A stretch of 64,000 nucleotides of DNA, from the NCBI RefSeq assembly GCF_026016325.1, contig NZ_CP087203.1:1550001-1614000 (forward strand). Direction: 5' to 3'. Shown here in pieces: positions 17,285 through 27,630 of this stretch (positions are counted from its first letter, which is position 1; each line of letters starts with the position of its first letter). Both the position numbers and the translations under genes were made by a program. The notes under the pieces were generated by a model. That model had not been told where the DNA came from. It was given only the letters and a program-made list of their open reading frames with translations, and searched no databases. This stretch comes from Pseudomonas sp. B21-056. GTDB lineage: Bacteria > Pseudomonadota > Gammaproteobacteria > Pseudomonadales > Pseudomonadaceae.

Positions 17285-18919
17285 ATGCTGCGGTTCTTTG
17301 CCGACCTGGGCTTTCGCTGGAAAATCACCCTGCCAATCGCTTTCCTGGCGTTGCTGTTGGTGTTGATGGGCTGGTCGGGTGTGCGTGGAATCGATCAGGT
17401 GACTGACTCCAGTACGGAGCTGACCAAGCGCTATCTGCCGGCCATCAGTTTGCTGCTCAATGCCGACCGCGATCTCTACCAGGCGTTCGTGGCCGAGCGC
17501 AGCCTGCTGGTCGGTAATGCGGGCGATCATGTGCAGGCGTTGCGCACCAGTCACGCCGAGAATCTGAAGCAAGCCTATGATCGCGTGCACAAGTACGCGG
17601 CCATGCAGCCGGGGACCGAGGCGCTGGCGTTGGTCAAACAGTTCGATGACAGTTTTGCCCAGTGGGCGCAGCTTTCGCGGCAAGTGGTCGAGCAGGCCAC
17701 GACCAATCCGCAGGCGGCCAGTGCCCTGAGCTTCGGCGACGGCGAAAAGCGGTTCGACACCATGCGCGATGCCATCGACAAGCTGGGTGAGCTGGAAGAC
17801 CAGGCGTCGCTTCGCGAGGGGCAGGCGGCGATCGACCATGGCGAAGCTGTCGGACGGCAACAGGGCGGTATTCTGTTGATCGGTCTGCTCGGCTGCGCTC
17901 TGGTTGTTTTTGCCTTGCCGCTGGTGGTGCTGCATCCGATGCGTCGATTGCTCCACCGCGTCGAGCAGATTGCCGAGGGCGGCGGTGATTTGAAGGGCCG
18001 CCTCGAGGTGCGTTCGGCTGATGAGCTGGGGCAGCTTGGCAGTGCTTTCAACCGTTTCCTCGACAAACTCCAGCCGCTGATTGCCGAGGTGGGCCGGGTG
18101 ACCGGGGAGGTCGATGCCGCGGCCCGCACCATGGCCAGTATGGCTGCGACCAATGATCAACTGATCAGCAGCGAACATGCGGCGCTGGATCAGGTCAGTA
18201 CCGCCGCCACCCAGATGAGCGCGGCCGTGCATGAGGTGGCGCACAGTGCCGTGAATGCCTCCGACGCCGCCAAACAAGCCAGCAGCCAGTCCCGTGACGG
18301 CGCCGAAGTGGTCAGCAGCACCATCGACTCGATCCGCCAACTGGCCCAGGAAGTGGAAAGCGCCTCGGGTACCATCGGAGCGTTGGCCCAGGAAACCTCC
18401 AGCATCGGTGCCGTGCTCGAGGTGATTCGAGGCATCGCCGAGCAGACCAACCTGCTGGCGCTGAACGCCGCCATCGAGGCCGCGCGGGCCGGCGAACAGG
18501 GTCGCGGGTTTGCCGTGGTGGCCGACGAAGTCAGGGCCCTGGCGGCACGTACCCAGGACTCGACCAAGGACATCCAGGTGCGCATCGAACGGCTGCAGAG
18601 CGGGGTGGCAAAGGCGGTGCAGGCCATGCAGGTCGGCAGCGACAAGGCCCGCGACAGCGTCGAGCGCGCCGCGGGCGTCGATCAGGTCCTCAGCGGCACC
18701 AGTGGCTCGATACAGCGGATCAACGACATGGCCGCGCAGATCGCCAACGCTTGTGAAGAGCAGAGCAGCGTCACCGAGGAGATTGCCCGCAACATCTCCG
18801 ACATCCGCGACCTGTCCAACGAAGCGGCAGAGAATTCCGCCCAGAGCATGCAGGCCAGCCGGCAGTTGTCCAATCTGTCGAAGAGCCTGGCGGAACTCAC
18901 CGGCCGCTTCCGCACCTGA
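17285..18919 (+). CDS. Methyl-accepting chemotaxis protein
   Basis: A 544-residue inner-membrane receptor that signals to CheA/CheW. Transmembrane helices lie at about 13-33 and 195-220, enclosing a periplasmic helical-bundle sensor (about 34-195). A HAMP domain (about 215-270) and a cytoplasmic hairpin with the conserved tip [20 protein letters not shown] follow. Ligand is not predictable. AAGGAG precedes the ATG, and a sigma-28-like promoter is upstream. Confidence 0.95.
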   Translation: MLRFFADLGFRWKITLPIAFLALLLVLMGWSGVRGIDQVTDSSTELTKRYLPAISLLLNADRDLYQAFVAERSLLVGNAGDHVQALRTSHAENLKQAYDRVHKYAAMQPGTEALALVKQFDDSFAQWAQLSRQVVEQATTNPQAASALSFGDGEKRFDTMRDAIDKLGELEDQASLREGQAAIDHGEAVGRQQGGILLIGLLGCALVVFALPLVVLHPMRRLLHRVEQIAEGGGDLKGRLEVRSADELGQLGSAFNRFLDKLQPLIAEVGRVTGEVDAAARTMASMAATNDQLISSEHAALDQVSTAATQMSAAVHEVAHSAVNASDAAKQASSQSRDGAEVVSSTIDSIRQLAQEVESASGTIGALAQETSSIGAVLEVIRGIAEQTNLLALNAAIEAARAGEQGRGFAVVADEVRALAARTQDSTKDIQVRIERLQSGVAKAVQAMQVGSDKARDSVERAAGVDQVLSGTSGSIQRINDMAAQIANACEEQSSVTEEIARNISDIRDLSNEAAENSAQSMQASRQLSNLSKSLAELTGRFRT

Positions 18920-18985
18920 GTCGGGCACGGCCGTGTCCCGCAAGTCCCAGGCGGCGCTCACCCGCGACCGCCTGCGGGCCTTGCA

Positions 18986-19600
18986 TCAGGAAGCCGGGTT
19001 CGACTGACTGCCCGGCGCCTCAACCCCCAGGCGTTTTCCAACCATCTGCAACAGGTGTTCCGCCACATTGCTCACCCCCTTGTTCTGGGCGACAACCTGG
19101 GCACCTTCGAGCAGGAACGTCAGCTCGCGGGCGACGTTCTGGGCATCGGGCAGCTTCGCCTCCTGGCACAGGCTGACCAGTCGCTGGAACTGACGTTGCT
19201 TATGCGCCTCGATCAGCTGCCGCGCCGGATGTTGCGGGTCGGCCAGTTCGGCCAGGCAATTGGTGAAGGAGCAGCCGCGATAGCCCGCCCGAGCCAGGTC
19301 TTGCGCAATGAACCGGGTAAACCCCAGTAACTGTTGAATTGGCTGGCCTGGCCATTGCGCCGCGAGGTCGTCGAGCACCCTGCTGTACTGGGCGGTGAGC
19401 AAGCGCAGCCATTGCAGCACCAGCACATCCTTGGTTTCGAAATGCCGATACAAGGTCATCTTGGTCGAGCCGGCGAGGGCGGCGATGGCATCCACGGTCA
19501 CCCGGGTAATGCCCTGTTCAACGAACAGGGCATGGGCAGCATCAATGATGCGTTCACACGGTGGTAACTGCGCGATGCGTTCAGGGTGAATGAGCTTCAA
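18986..19600 (-). CDS. TetR-family transcriptional regulator
   Basis: A 204-residue repressor with an N-terminal HTH (RVTVDAIAALAGSTKMTLYRHF, about residues 30-52, with the TetR hallmark TLYRHF) and a helical ligand domain. A TTG start at 19600 is preferred because GGAG lies six bases before it; the in-frame ATG at 19636 has no ribosome site and abuts the operator cluster. It is divergent from the amidase gene, and three operator-like repeats lie between them, so it very likely represses itself and the amidase. Confidence 0.88.
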   Translation of the reverse strand: MKLIHPERIAQLPPCERIIDAAHALFVEQGITRVTVDAIAALAGSTKMTLYRHFETKDVLVLQWLRLLTAQYSRVLDDLAAQWPGQPIQQLLGFTRFIAQDLARAGYRGCSFTNCLAELADPQHPARQLIEAHKQRQFQRLVSLCQEAKLPDAQNVARELTFLLEGAQVVAQNKGVSNVAEHLLQMVGKRLGVEAPGSQSNPAS

Positions 19601-19637
19601 AGGGTTCTCCGAGGGATTGAGATTTCTGCTTGACATG

Positions 19638-19693
19638 AATACTACATGGTATTGCATGATACTAAACAGTATCGTCCGATACTTTGTGGTATC
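19638..19693. promoter_or_regulatory. Three operators at exact 20-bp spacing
   Basis: Three 16-bp inverted repeats follow the pattern GATAC-N6-GTATC: AATACTACATGGTATT (19638-19653), GATACTAAACAGTATC (19658-19673) and GATACTTTGTGGTATC (19678-19693). Their centres are 20 bp apart, close to two helical turns, so bound dimers would line up on one face. The array fills the gap between the divergent TetR and amidase genes. Confidence 0.85.
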
Positions 19694-19712
19694 TGTGTGG
19701 GTAGGAGGTCAT

Positions 19713-21185
19713 ATGAATCGCTTTGAATACGCCGAACAGGATGCTGTTGGTCTGGCGCAGTTGATCAGGGATCGCCAGGTCAGCCAGGAGCAAGTGCGCA
19801 GCGCCGCGTTAGCGGCCATCGATGCCGTCAATCCCAGCATCAACGCGGTCATCGAGGTCTGGAAGAATGAGCCGGAACCGCTGTCCGGGCCTTTCCTGGG
19901 CGTGCCATTGCTGGTCAAGGACCTGGGGTTGACCGTGCGCAATCGTCGTAATGAATTGGGCAGCCGTCTGGCCACAGGTTGCGTTGCCAGCGCGGATTCC
20001 GAACTGATGCTGCGGCTGCGTCGGGCAGGCCTGTTGCCCTTGGGGCGCACCACCACGCCGGAACTTGCCGCCAGCACCACCACCGAGAACCGGGTGGATG
20101 GGCCGACTCGTAATCCTTGGAATCTGGCTCGCAGTGCAGGTGGTTCAAGTGGCGGCTCGGCGGCTGCGGTAGCGGCCGGAGCGGTTCCCGTCGCCCATGC
20201 TACCGATGCCGGCGGCTCTATTCGCGTGCCCGCCGCGTCCAATGGGCTGTTCGGCCTCAAGCCCAGCCGTGGACGCCTGCCCATGGGGCCTGATGTAGAC
20301 GAAGTGTGGTCCGGGCTGGCGGTGCACGGCGTGTTGAGCCGCACGGTGCGGGACACCGCCGCCTTGCTGGACTGTTTGCACGGGCCCGCCGCGGGCGATC
20401 CGTTCCATGTAGCACCTCCTGCCGAACGCTATGCGTCCTTACTTGACCGCGACCCCGGCCCCTTGCGCATTGCCGTGCAACATCAGGCCTTGAACGGCCG
20501 GTTGAACGCACCCGCAGTGGATGAAGCCCTCGACCGGGTGTGCAAGGTTCTTGAAACCCTTGGGCATCGGGTCACCCTCGTATCAACGGACATCGGACTG
20601 AGCTGGGAAGCATTCGTCGAACTCAATGCCTGCTTCTGGTCGAGCAATACCGCCGCCTGGATCGACGCCATCGCGAGCGCGACCGGACGCCCCATCGATG
20701 CCAGCACCCTGGAGCCGGCCACCCTTGCCTTGTACCGCATGGGCCAAGGGCTGAGCGCAATGCAGTTGTTGGGCGCGATGCACAATCGCAACCTGGTGAC
20801 CCGGCGCATGGGGCAGGTCCTCACCGATTACGACGTGTTAGTCACTCCCACACTGCCGGACGTCGCCCCGTTGATCGGGGAGTACAACGCCGGCCAGGAG
20901 CTGCTCAACGGCCGCGAGTGGATGGCCCGGGTATTCAACTACTCGCCGTTCACCGCCGTGTACAACGTCAGCGGTTGTCCCGCCATGTCCGTGCCCCTGG
21001 CCCATGATACGCAGAGCGGCCTGCCCATCGGGCTGCAGTTTGGAGCGGGTTACGGTCGTGAAGACCTGCTGCTGCAACTGGCGGCACAGCTGGAGCGTGA
21101 GATGCCCTGGCGAGACCGGCGGCCAAAAGTGTGGGCTGGCGACCAGGATGCTCAAGCCCCAGCGGAGCACGCATCAGAAGGCTGA
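19713..21185 (+). CDS. Amidase-signature family amidohydrolase
   Basis: A 490-residue enzyme of the Ser-cisSer-Lys amidase family that hydrolyses a carboxamide. Seen are the lysine motif GVPLLVKDLG, the Gly/Ser-rich core SAGGSSGGSAAAVAAG with the cis-Ser, and the nucleophile Ser in DAGGSIRVPAA. Substrate is unknown; it is not a GatA, as gatBC are absent. AGGAGG before the ATG at 19713 fixes the start; an in-frame upstream extension runs through the operators and is rejected. Confidence 0.9.
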   Translation: MNRFEYAEQDAVGLAQLIRDRQVSQEQVRSAALAAIDAVNPSINAVIEVWKNEPEPLSGPFLGVPLLVKDLGLTVRNRRNELGSRLATGCVASADSELMLRLRRAGLLPLGRTTTPELAASTTTENRVDGPTRNPWNLARSAGGSSGGSAAAVAAGAVPVAHATDAGGSIRVPAASNGLFGLKPSRGRLPMGPDVDEVWSGLAVHGVLSRTVRDTAALLDCLHGPAAGDPFHVAPPAERYASLLDRDPGPLRIAVQHQALNGRLNAPAVDEALDRVCKVLETLGHRVTLVSTDIGLSWEAFVELNACFWSSNTAAWIDAIASATGRPIDASTLEPATLALYRMGQGLSAMQLLGAMHNRNLVTRRMGQVLTDYDVLVTPTLPDVAPLIGEYNAGQELLNGREWMARVFNYSPFTAVYNVSGCPAMSVPLAHDTQSGLPIGLQFGAGYGREDLLLQLAAQLEREMPWRDRRPKVWAGDQDAQAPAEHASEG

Positions 21186-21226
21186 TCCGCCATCCTCGCG
21201 ATCCAATGAGCGCTCGGAGGGCGACC

Positions 21227-21595
21227 TCAGATCCAGACATCGTTGTCTGCCGTTCGCTCATGGGTTTCGCCCGTGTTGATGACCCCGCGAGGTTCGATCA
21301 ACAGCACTTTCACTTCCTGGGCAGCCCAGGGCTTGTGTTCGATGCCTTTCTTGACGACGTACATCTCGCCAGGGCCGATCGTCACCGCGCCGTCGCGAAA
21401 ATCGATACGAAGCTCGCCTTCCAGCACGATGAAGGTTTCGTCGGTGTCTGCATGGGAGTGCCAGACGAAATCGCCTTCGAGCCGGGCGACCTTGAACTGG
21501 TAGTCGTTCATTTCAGCCACGACCTTGGGGGCCCACTGATCCTGGAACAGGGCGTACTTCTGGGCAAAGTTGACAGGGGAATCATGGGTAGCCAT
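21227..21595 (-). CDS. Cupin-domain protein
   Basis: A 122-residue single cupin. Motif 1 is WHSHADTDETFIVLEGEL (two His and a Glu for metal) and motif 2 is GEMYVVKKGIEHKPWA. Members bind Fe/Mn/Zn and act as small dioxygenases, isomerases or sensors; this one cannot be assigned. The start MATHDSPVNF at 21595 places the cupin at a normal distance; the longer frame overlaps the YegP-like gene. Confidence 0.85.
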   Translation of the reverse strand: MATHDSPVNFAQKYALFQDQWAPKVVAEMNDYQFKVARLEGDFVWHSHADTDETFIVLEGELRIDFRDGAVTIGPGEMYVVKKGIEHKPWAAQEVKVLLIEPRGVINTGETHERTADNDVWI

Positions 21596-21698
21596 CGCGC
21601 AGTGCTCGTTATGGGACTTGGATGAAGCCGCAACAAGCTGCTCGACAGGCAGGGCAGCCTGGCGGAGCAGCTTGTGGACAGTGTGGCGCGACGCTGTT

Positions 21699-21890
21699 TC
21701 AGATTTCCCTGACGGGCGTCTCACCCTGGACGTTTTTGATCAACCCGATGACGTGCAGGCAGTCAGCCTTGTTCACGTAGGATTCGCCGCTGGCGATCGT
21801 TTCGTGATTACCCGCTCTCAAGCGCCAGCGCCATTGGCCTTTTCCGCTGCTCTGGGTGCCTCGGGTCTGTCTGTAGATTTCAAAGTACAT
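21699..21890 (-). CDS. YegP/DUF1508 family small protein
   Basis: A 63-residue protein with one DUF1508 (UPF0339) unit: YFEIYRQ, GQWRWRLRAGNHETIASGESY and a C-terminal helix. Function is unknown. GGGAG seven bases before the ATG at 21890 supports this start over one 30 bp upstream. It is divergent from the LysR gene. Confidence 0.82.
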   Translation of the reverse strand: MYFEIYRQTRGTQSSGKGQWRWRLRAGNHETIASGESYVNKADCLHVIGLIKNVQGETPVREI

Positions 21891-22057
21891 CGGTTCGCTC
21901 CCTGCGATTGACTCATTCAAGACATGTTTTTGAACATGTCGTCGAAAGCCTAGCCAAGCTGAAAGTTTTCGCTATCGGAAATACGTTTCCAATGGTTATG
22001 AAATATTGCCGATAATGACAGCGTTCGCTCGAACTGACTCGAACCGGGAGCAAGTGG

Positions 22058-22987
22058 ATGAACCGCAACGAATTGCGCAAGGCCGACATCAACCTGATGG
22101 TGGTGTTCGAAACGCTGATGCTTGAGCGCAATGTGACACGGGCGGCGGAAAAGCTGTTCCTGGGCCAGCCGGCCATCAGTTCGGCCCTCAACCGGTTGCG
22201 TGCGCGGTTCAACGATCCGCTGTTCATCCGCGTCGGCCATCGCATGGAGCCCACGGCGCGGGCGGAGGAGATCATCCGGCACCTGTCGCCGGCACTGGAC
22301 TCGCTGTCGGTGGCCCTGAGCCTGACCCACGATTTCGACCCGGCCAGCAGCAACATGACGTTTCGTATCGGCCTGTCCGACGACGTCGAGTTCGGCCTGT
22401 TGCCGCCGTTGTTGCGCAGCCTGCGCCAGGAAGCGCCGCAGGTGGTGTTCGTGGTCCAGCACGTCGATTACTGGCGGATTCCCGATTTGCTGGCGTCGGG
22501 CGACATCACCGTGGGAATCAGCCAGACCCGCGGGCTGCCGGCCAATGCCAAGCGCAAGCTGTTGCGACACATCCAGCCTTGCGTGTTGCGGGCTGATGCC
22601 TCGCAGACGCCGCTGACCCTGGATGAATACTGCTCGCGACCCCACGTGCTGGTGTCCCATACCGCGAACGTGGCCGGTTTCGCTGACGAATGGCTGGCCG
22701 AGATCGGTCGCAAGCGCCAAGTGGTGCTGTCCGTGCCGCAGTACAGCGCGTTGCCGGCGCTGCTGGCCGGCACCGATATGATCGCCAGCCTGCCGGACTA
22801 TACCGCCGTCGCCATGGCCGCTTCGGGCCAGTTGTTCAACGAGCCCTTTCCGTTCAAGACACCGACCCTGGACCTGTCCATGGTCTGGCTGAGCCATGTC
22901 GACAGCGATCCGGCGGAACGCTGGTTGCGGTCTCGGCTGGAGGCGTTCATGAGTGAGCGCGGGGTTTCGGCGCAATTGCTCGGTTAG
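22058..22987 (+). CDS. LysR-type transcriptional regulator
   Basis: A 309-residue regulator. The winged HTH is at about 9-67 (NVTRAAEKLFLGQPAISSALNRL), with a periplasmic-binding-like sensor domain from about 95. It looks like the NodD/PcpR-type group with MxxxDLNLL-like N-terminus (LRKADINLMVVFETL). GGGAG is seven bases before the ATG. Its last 84 bases are copied in a tandem duplication immediately downstream. The target is not evident; the divergent YegP-like gene is the closest candidate. Confidence 0.92.
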   Translation: MNRNELRKADINLMVVFETLMLERNVTRAAEKLFLGQPAISSALNRLRARFNDPLFIRVGHRMEPTARAEEIIRHLSPALDSLSVALSLTHDFDPASSNMTFRIGLSDDVEFGLLPPLLRSLRQEAPQVVFVVQHVDYWRIPDLLASGDITVGISQTRGLPANAKRKLLRHIQPCVLRADASQTPLTLDEYCSRPHVLVSHTANVAGFADEWLAEIGRKRQVVLSVPQYSALPALLAGTDMIASLPDYTAVAMAASGQLFNEPFPFKTPTLDLSMVWLSHVDSDPAERWLRSRLEAFMSERGVSAQLLG

Positions 22988-23221
22988 AGCAGTACATGGC
23001 TTTCTGTGGCGAGGGGATTTATCCCCGCTGGGGCGCGAAGCGGCCCTCTGCGTTGGACCTGACACGCCGCAGCGACAGTTGGATTTTTGGGTCTGCTTCG
23101 CAGCCCAGCGGGGATAAATCCCCTCGCCACAAAGTTCTGTGTTTATCCCTGGAATCTGGTTTAACCAAAAAGCTCTGCGCTTAGTCCCGCAGGGGGACTC
23201 AACCACAGGATTCTGTGCTTG
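22904..23221 (+). repeat. 318-bp tandem duplication, first copy
   Basis: The unit covers the last 84 bp of the LysR gene and 234 bp downstream, including a GTGGCGAGGGG-type repeat. It recurs from 23222; the first 210 bp are identical by eye (22904-23113 and 23222-23431). Confidence 0.92.
23003..23131. repeat. GTGGCGAGGGGATTTA-type inverted repeat
   Basis: Long inverted arms (TGTGGCGAGGGGATTTATCC and its complement) enclose CCCGCTGGG-type inner arms and a variable centre. It is a second intergenic repeat family, distinct from the REP pairs. Confidence 0.88.
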
Positions 23222-23482
23222 AGCGATCCGGCGGAACGCTGGTTGCGGTCTCGGCTGGAGGCGTTCATGAGTGAGCGCGGGGTTTCGGCGCAATTGCTCG
23301 GTTAGAGCAGTACATGGCTTTCTGTGGCGAGGGGATTTATCCCCGCTGGGGCGCGAAGCGGCCCTCTGCGTTGGACCTGACACGCCGCAGCGACAGTTGG
23401 ATTTTTGGGTCTGCTTCGCAGCCCAGCGGGGCGGTGCGACGTGAGGTGGTCAACTTTTTCCGGACACCTCAATCGGTGTTTT

Positions 23483-24690
<1,208 letters not shown>

Positions 24691-24878
24691 TCAACGTTTC
24701 GCTAAATCCCCTCGCCACAAAGTTCTGTGTTTATCCCTGGAATCTGGTTTAACCAAAAAGCTCTGTGCTTAGTCCCGGAGGGGGATTTAACCACAGGATT
24801 CTGTGCTTGAGCGCCAAGTAGGGGTATGGTTGCGTCGGCTGAATTTACCTCGTCACATTTCGAACCGGAGTCGAACCC

Positions 24879-25241
24879 ATGCCTCACCTGCACATCGAAT
24901 ACACCGCCAACCTGCCCGAGCTGAACGCCGACGTCGCGTTGCTGCGCTTGAACAACGCGCTGGTGGCGTCCGGTCAGTTCGCGGAGACGGACATCAAGAG
25001 CCGGGCGGTGAAGGTCGAGCATTTCCGGGTGGGTACCGGTTTGGGCGAGCGTGGTTTCGTGCACGTGCAGTTGGCGTTGCTGAGCGGTCGCTCGCCGGAA
25101 ATCAAGAAGCAACTGGGAGAAAGCCTGTTGACCGTGATTCAGGACCTGGGCCCGTGGCCGACCGGTCTCAGCGTGCAGTTCAGCGTTGAGATCGTCGATA
25201 TGGATCGCGGCTGCTACGCTAAGGCTATCCTCGACAACTGA
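24879..25241 (+). CDS. 5-carboxymethyl-2-hydroxymuconate isomerase
   Basis: A 120-residue tautomerase-superfamily enzyme, CHMI/HpaF type, of the homoprotocatechuate (4-hydroxyphenylacetate) meta-cleavage route. Pro2, which becomes the N-terminal base after Met removal, starts MPHLHIEYTANL, and the C-terminus has FSVEIVDMDRGCYAKAIL. GGAG precedes the ATG. No other hpa gene is nearby, so it stands alone and its physiological substrate is uncertain. Confidence 0.9.
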   Translation: MPHLHIEYTANLPELNADVALLRLNNALVASGQFAETDIKSRAVKVEHFRVGTGLGERGFVHVQLALLSGRSPEIKKQLGESLLTVIQDLGPWPTGLSVQFSVEIVDMDRGCYAKAILDN

Positions 25242-25244
25242 AGC

Positions 25245-25565
25245 TCAAGCGTCAGCCTGGTGCACGGCCAGGCAATCTGGCAGGGGTGAGCCTGCACCGG
25301 CATGGCACAGATTGATGCTTTGCAAGATGGTGCGCACATGGTCGTACATGCCTTCGGCTTTGAACGTGGGACGCATGCCGGTGCGGGTGTTGATGAACAG
25401 TTCGTCCTTGAAGCAGGTCCGCAGTTTCTTCAGGCAGTAACTCACCGTCGACTGGCTGACACACAATGCCTCGGACACGCTGCTGACACTGCTTTGCTCG
25501 TACACGGCGCTAAACACCATGAGGTCTTGCATATCGAGCTTTCTGAGGGAGTTACTGTTTAGCAT
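25245..25565 (-). CDS. HTH-only LysR-type regulator
   Basis: A 106-residue protein with a LysR winged HTH (LMVFSAVYEQSSVSSVSEAL, QSTVSYCLKKLRTCFKDELF) but no effector domain; a normal LysR has about 300 residues. The frame ends 3 bp from the convergent CHMI stop, and no remnant of a sensor domain is seen. AGAAG is seven bases before the ATG at 25565; a TTG 45 bp upstream is less likely. It may be a truncated relic or a small stand-alone regulator of the gene at 26082. Confidence 0.75.
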   Translation of the reverse strand: MLNSNSLRKLDMQDLMVFSAVYEQSSVSSVSEALCVSQSTVSYCLKKLRTCFKDELFINTRTGMRPTFKAEGMYDHVRTILQSINLCHAGAGSPLPDCLAVHQADA

Positions 25566-25592
25566 CCGTTGCTTCTCGCTGTGCTCCTTGCG

Positions 25593-25616
25593 CGGATCTT
25601 GCGCAAACAAGATCCG
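25593..25616. promoter_or_regulatory. 9-bp inverted repeat upstream of the short LysR gene
   Basis: CGGATCTTG-CGCAAA-CAAGATCCG, perfect over nine pairs, lies 27 bp before the ATG at 25565. It could be an autoregulatory operator or a leader hairpin. Confidence 0.55.
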
Positions 25617-26081
25617 TGATCCTAACGGAACGATGGTCCCAAGTGAATGCCGTCGGGACTGTTTCGCTGTCGGGAACGGGACAGATTCTGTAGGGAATAC
25701 GACGAACAGAATGTCTTACGCGTACCGAGATTGTTTAGCGCATTCCCATCCATGCTCCATCAAATCCAGGTTTAACGACGCGGGTCGGCGTGGGACGCTC
25801 CCGGGGTGTGTTTCCTGTGATGCGCTTATGGACGGTCGGCCTGCAGCATGCCTGTACCCATCATCTGCCCCGGTCGGTCCGGTCGGTCGACTCACGCCTG
25901 TCTTCGCTCCGTCATTGTGTGCCTTGCCTTCTGAGCTGGCTTTCTGGGCCCTCTGGCATTGCCGTCACGCCCGTCCTCCAGATGTCCGTATTTCCTGTTG
26001 ATCACTCACGGTGTCCGCTCATGGTGGGCACAGACTGACGGCGCCTAGGCGTTCGTCCGACATGGAAATACGAGCATTCTC
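25617..26081. other. 465-bp region with no recognised gene
   Basis: Between the short LysR gene and the glutamine synthetase-like gene. Two open frames exist on the plus strand (25519-26001, 25790-26038), but their codon use and products (Cys/Ser/Pro-rich) look non-coding. It probably holds divergent promoters; no clear elements were seen. Confidence 0.5.
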
Positions 26082-27464
26082 ATGAGCATTGCCAATCCTG
26101 TTTTTGCGCCCGTTGAACAAGCCCGGGCATTCCTAGCCCAGCACCCGGATATCGAACTGTTCGAACTGTTTATCCTCGACAACAATGGCGTGCCCAGGGG
26201 CAAGTTGTTGCACCGGGATGAATTGCTGGCGGTCTATGAAAGCGGCCGTCCGCTGCCGAGCACGATCCTCGGGTTGACCCTCAACGGTGATGATGTGGAA
26301 AACTCGGGGCTGGTGTGGGATGTCGGTGATATCGATTGCCGGGCCTACCCCATCAGCGGCAGTTTGCAACGCATGCCGTGGCGGTTGATTCCCACCGCTG
26401 CCGTGCAGGTCGCCATGCATCCCCAGGAAGGCATGCCGGCGGCCATCGCCGATCCGCGTTATCTGCTCAGCCGAGTGGTCGAGCGCTTGCAGGCCGACGG
26501 CTATTACCCGGTGATGGCGGCCGAGTTGGAGTTCTATCTGCTGGATGCGCAACGCGACAGCCAGGGCCGGCCGCAACCGGCGCGGGATGCCGATGGTGGC
26601 CGGCCGCGTGCCACCCAGGTCTACGGTCTGCGCGAGCTGGAGCAGATCGAGCCGTTCCTGGCGGACCTCTATGCGGCTTGCAAACTCCAGGGCATTCCGG
26701 CTCGCACGGCCATTTCCGAATACGCCCCGGGCCAGGTGGAAATCACCCTCGAACACCGCACCGATGCGTTGCAAGCCATGGATGAAGCCGTGCGCTACAA
26801 GCGACTGGTCAAGGGCGTGGCGCATAAACATGGCATGCTGGCGTGTTTCATGGCCAAGCCGTTCGATCATCTGGCGGGTTCCGGCATGCACATGCACGTC
26901 AGCCTGGCGGACCGCGAGGGCAATAACCTGTTTGCCAGCGAGGCCGCCGATGGCACGCCGTTGCTGCGCTGGGCGATAGGCGGAATGCTCGACACCCTGC
27001 TCGATTCGTTGCTGATGTTCTGCCCGAACGCCAACTCCTACCGGCGATTCCAGAGCAACAGTTACGCGCCCCTGACGGCGACCTGGGGCGTGGACAACCG
27101 CACCGTGAGCCTGCGGGTGCCAGGCGGTCCGGCCTTTTCCCGGCACATCGAGCATCGCGTCTGTGGCGCCGACGCCAACCCGTACCTCGCGGCCGCGGCG
27201 ATACTGGCCGGCATTCACCGTGGCATACGGGAACAGTGCGATCCCGCTGCGCCCGTCGAAGGCAATGGATATGCGCAAGCGACCCGTTTATTGCCCACCG
27301 ACTGGCTCACCGCCCTGCGCGCGCTCGAGGCCTCGGTCTGGGCACAAGAAGCCTTCGGTGGCGAATTCCTTGGTGTTTACCTGGCAGTCAAACGCGCCGA
27401 ATACCGTCAGTTCATGGGCGAGGTGGGGGAGCAGGACTGGCGCTGGTACCTGAATCAAGCCTGA
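26082..27464 (+). CDS. Glutamine synthetase-family ligase (gamma-glutamylpolyamine synthetase-like)
   Basis: A 460-residue type III glutamine synthetase-fold enzyme. Seen are YPVMAAELEFYLL, YAPGQVEITLEH, AGSGMHMHVSL and NRTVSLRVPGGP, the ATP and metal sites of the fold. The FILDNNGVPRGK N-terminus and length fit the PuuA/Spu group that couples glutamate to polyamines or other amines in catabolism. The exact amine is unknown. The ATG at 26082 has only a weak ribosome site. Confidence 0.88.
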   Translation: MSIANPVFAPVEQARAFLAQHPDIELFELFILDNNGVPRGKLLHRDELLAVYESGRPLPSTILGLTLNGDDVENSGLVWDVGDIDCRAYPISGSLQRMPWRLIPTAAVQVAMHPQEGMPAAIADPRYLLSRVVERLQADGYYPVMAAELEFYLLDAQRDSQGRPQPARDADGGRPRATQVYGLRELEQIEPFLADLYAACKLQGIPARTAISEYAPGQVEITLEHRTDALQAMDEAVRYKRLVKGVAHKHGMLACFMAKPFDHLAGSGMHMHVSLADREGNNLFASEAADGTPLLRWAIGGMLDTLLDSLLMFCPNANSYRRFQSNSYAPLTATWGVDNRTVSLRVPGGPAFSRHIEHRVCGADANPYLAAAAILAGIHRGIREQCDPAAPVEGNGYAQATRLLPTDWLTALRALEASVWAQEAFGGEFLGVYLAVKRAEYRQFMGEVGEQDWRWYLNQA

Positions 27465-27480
27465 CGACTGCGTCAGGTTT
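27460..27480 (+). terminator. Possible terminator at the end of the ligase gene
   Basis: A stem CCTGACG-ACTG-CGTCAGG overlaps the TGA and is followed by only TTTG. It is weak as a terminator. Confidence 0.4.
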
Positions 27481-27485
27481 GTCAC

Positions 27486-27501
27486 TTAAATAATAATTTA
27501 A
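27486..27501. promoter_or_regulatory. AT-rich palindrome upstream of eptA
   Basis: TTAAAT-AATA-ATTTAA, a perfect repeat, is 129 bp before eptA. It resembles a PmrA/AT-rich operator region only loosely. Confidence 0.35.
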
Positions 27502-27630
27502 TAGCAACTTTTTCACGAAAAATTGATGGTGGGCTGCCTAAAGTTTGTGCTGCCGTAGGAAACGAATTTTTCACACTTTCCTTAGGCACTTCTTCTCCAA
27601 AGAGCAACTTTCAGGAAAACGCCCACCATC

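Noticed and set aside
18933..19007. Short GTG frame VSRKSQAALTRDRLRALHQE between the chemoreceptor and TetR genes
   Set aside because: Only 24 residues, overlaps the TetR stop, no ribosome site. It may be a relic but cannot be supported.
25519..26038. Plus-strand frames before the glutamine synthetase-like gene
   Set aside because: Codon use and composition are non-coding and no ribosome site is present.
27486..27501. PmrA box before eptA
   Set aside because: The AT palindrome does not show the direct-repeat CTTAAT-type half-sites, so only a generic palindrome is claimed.
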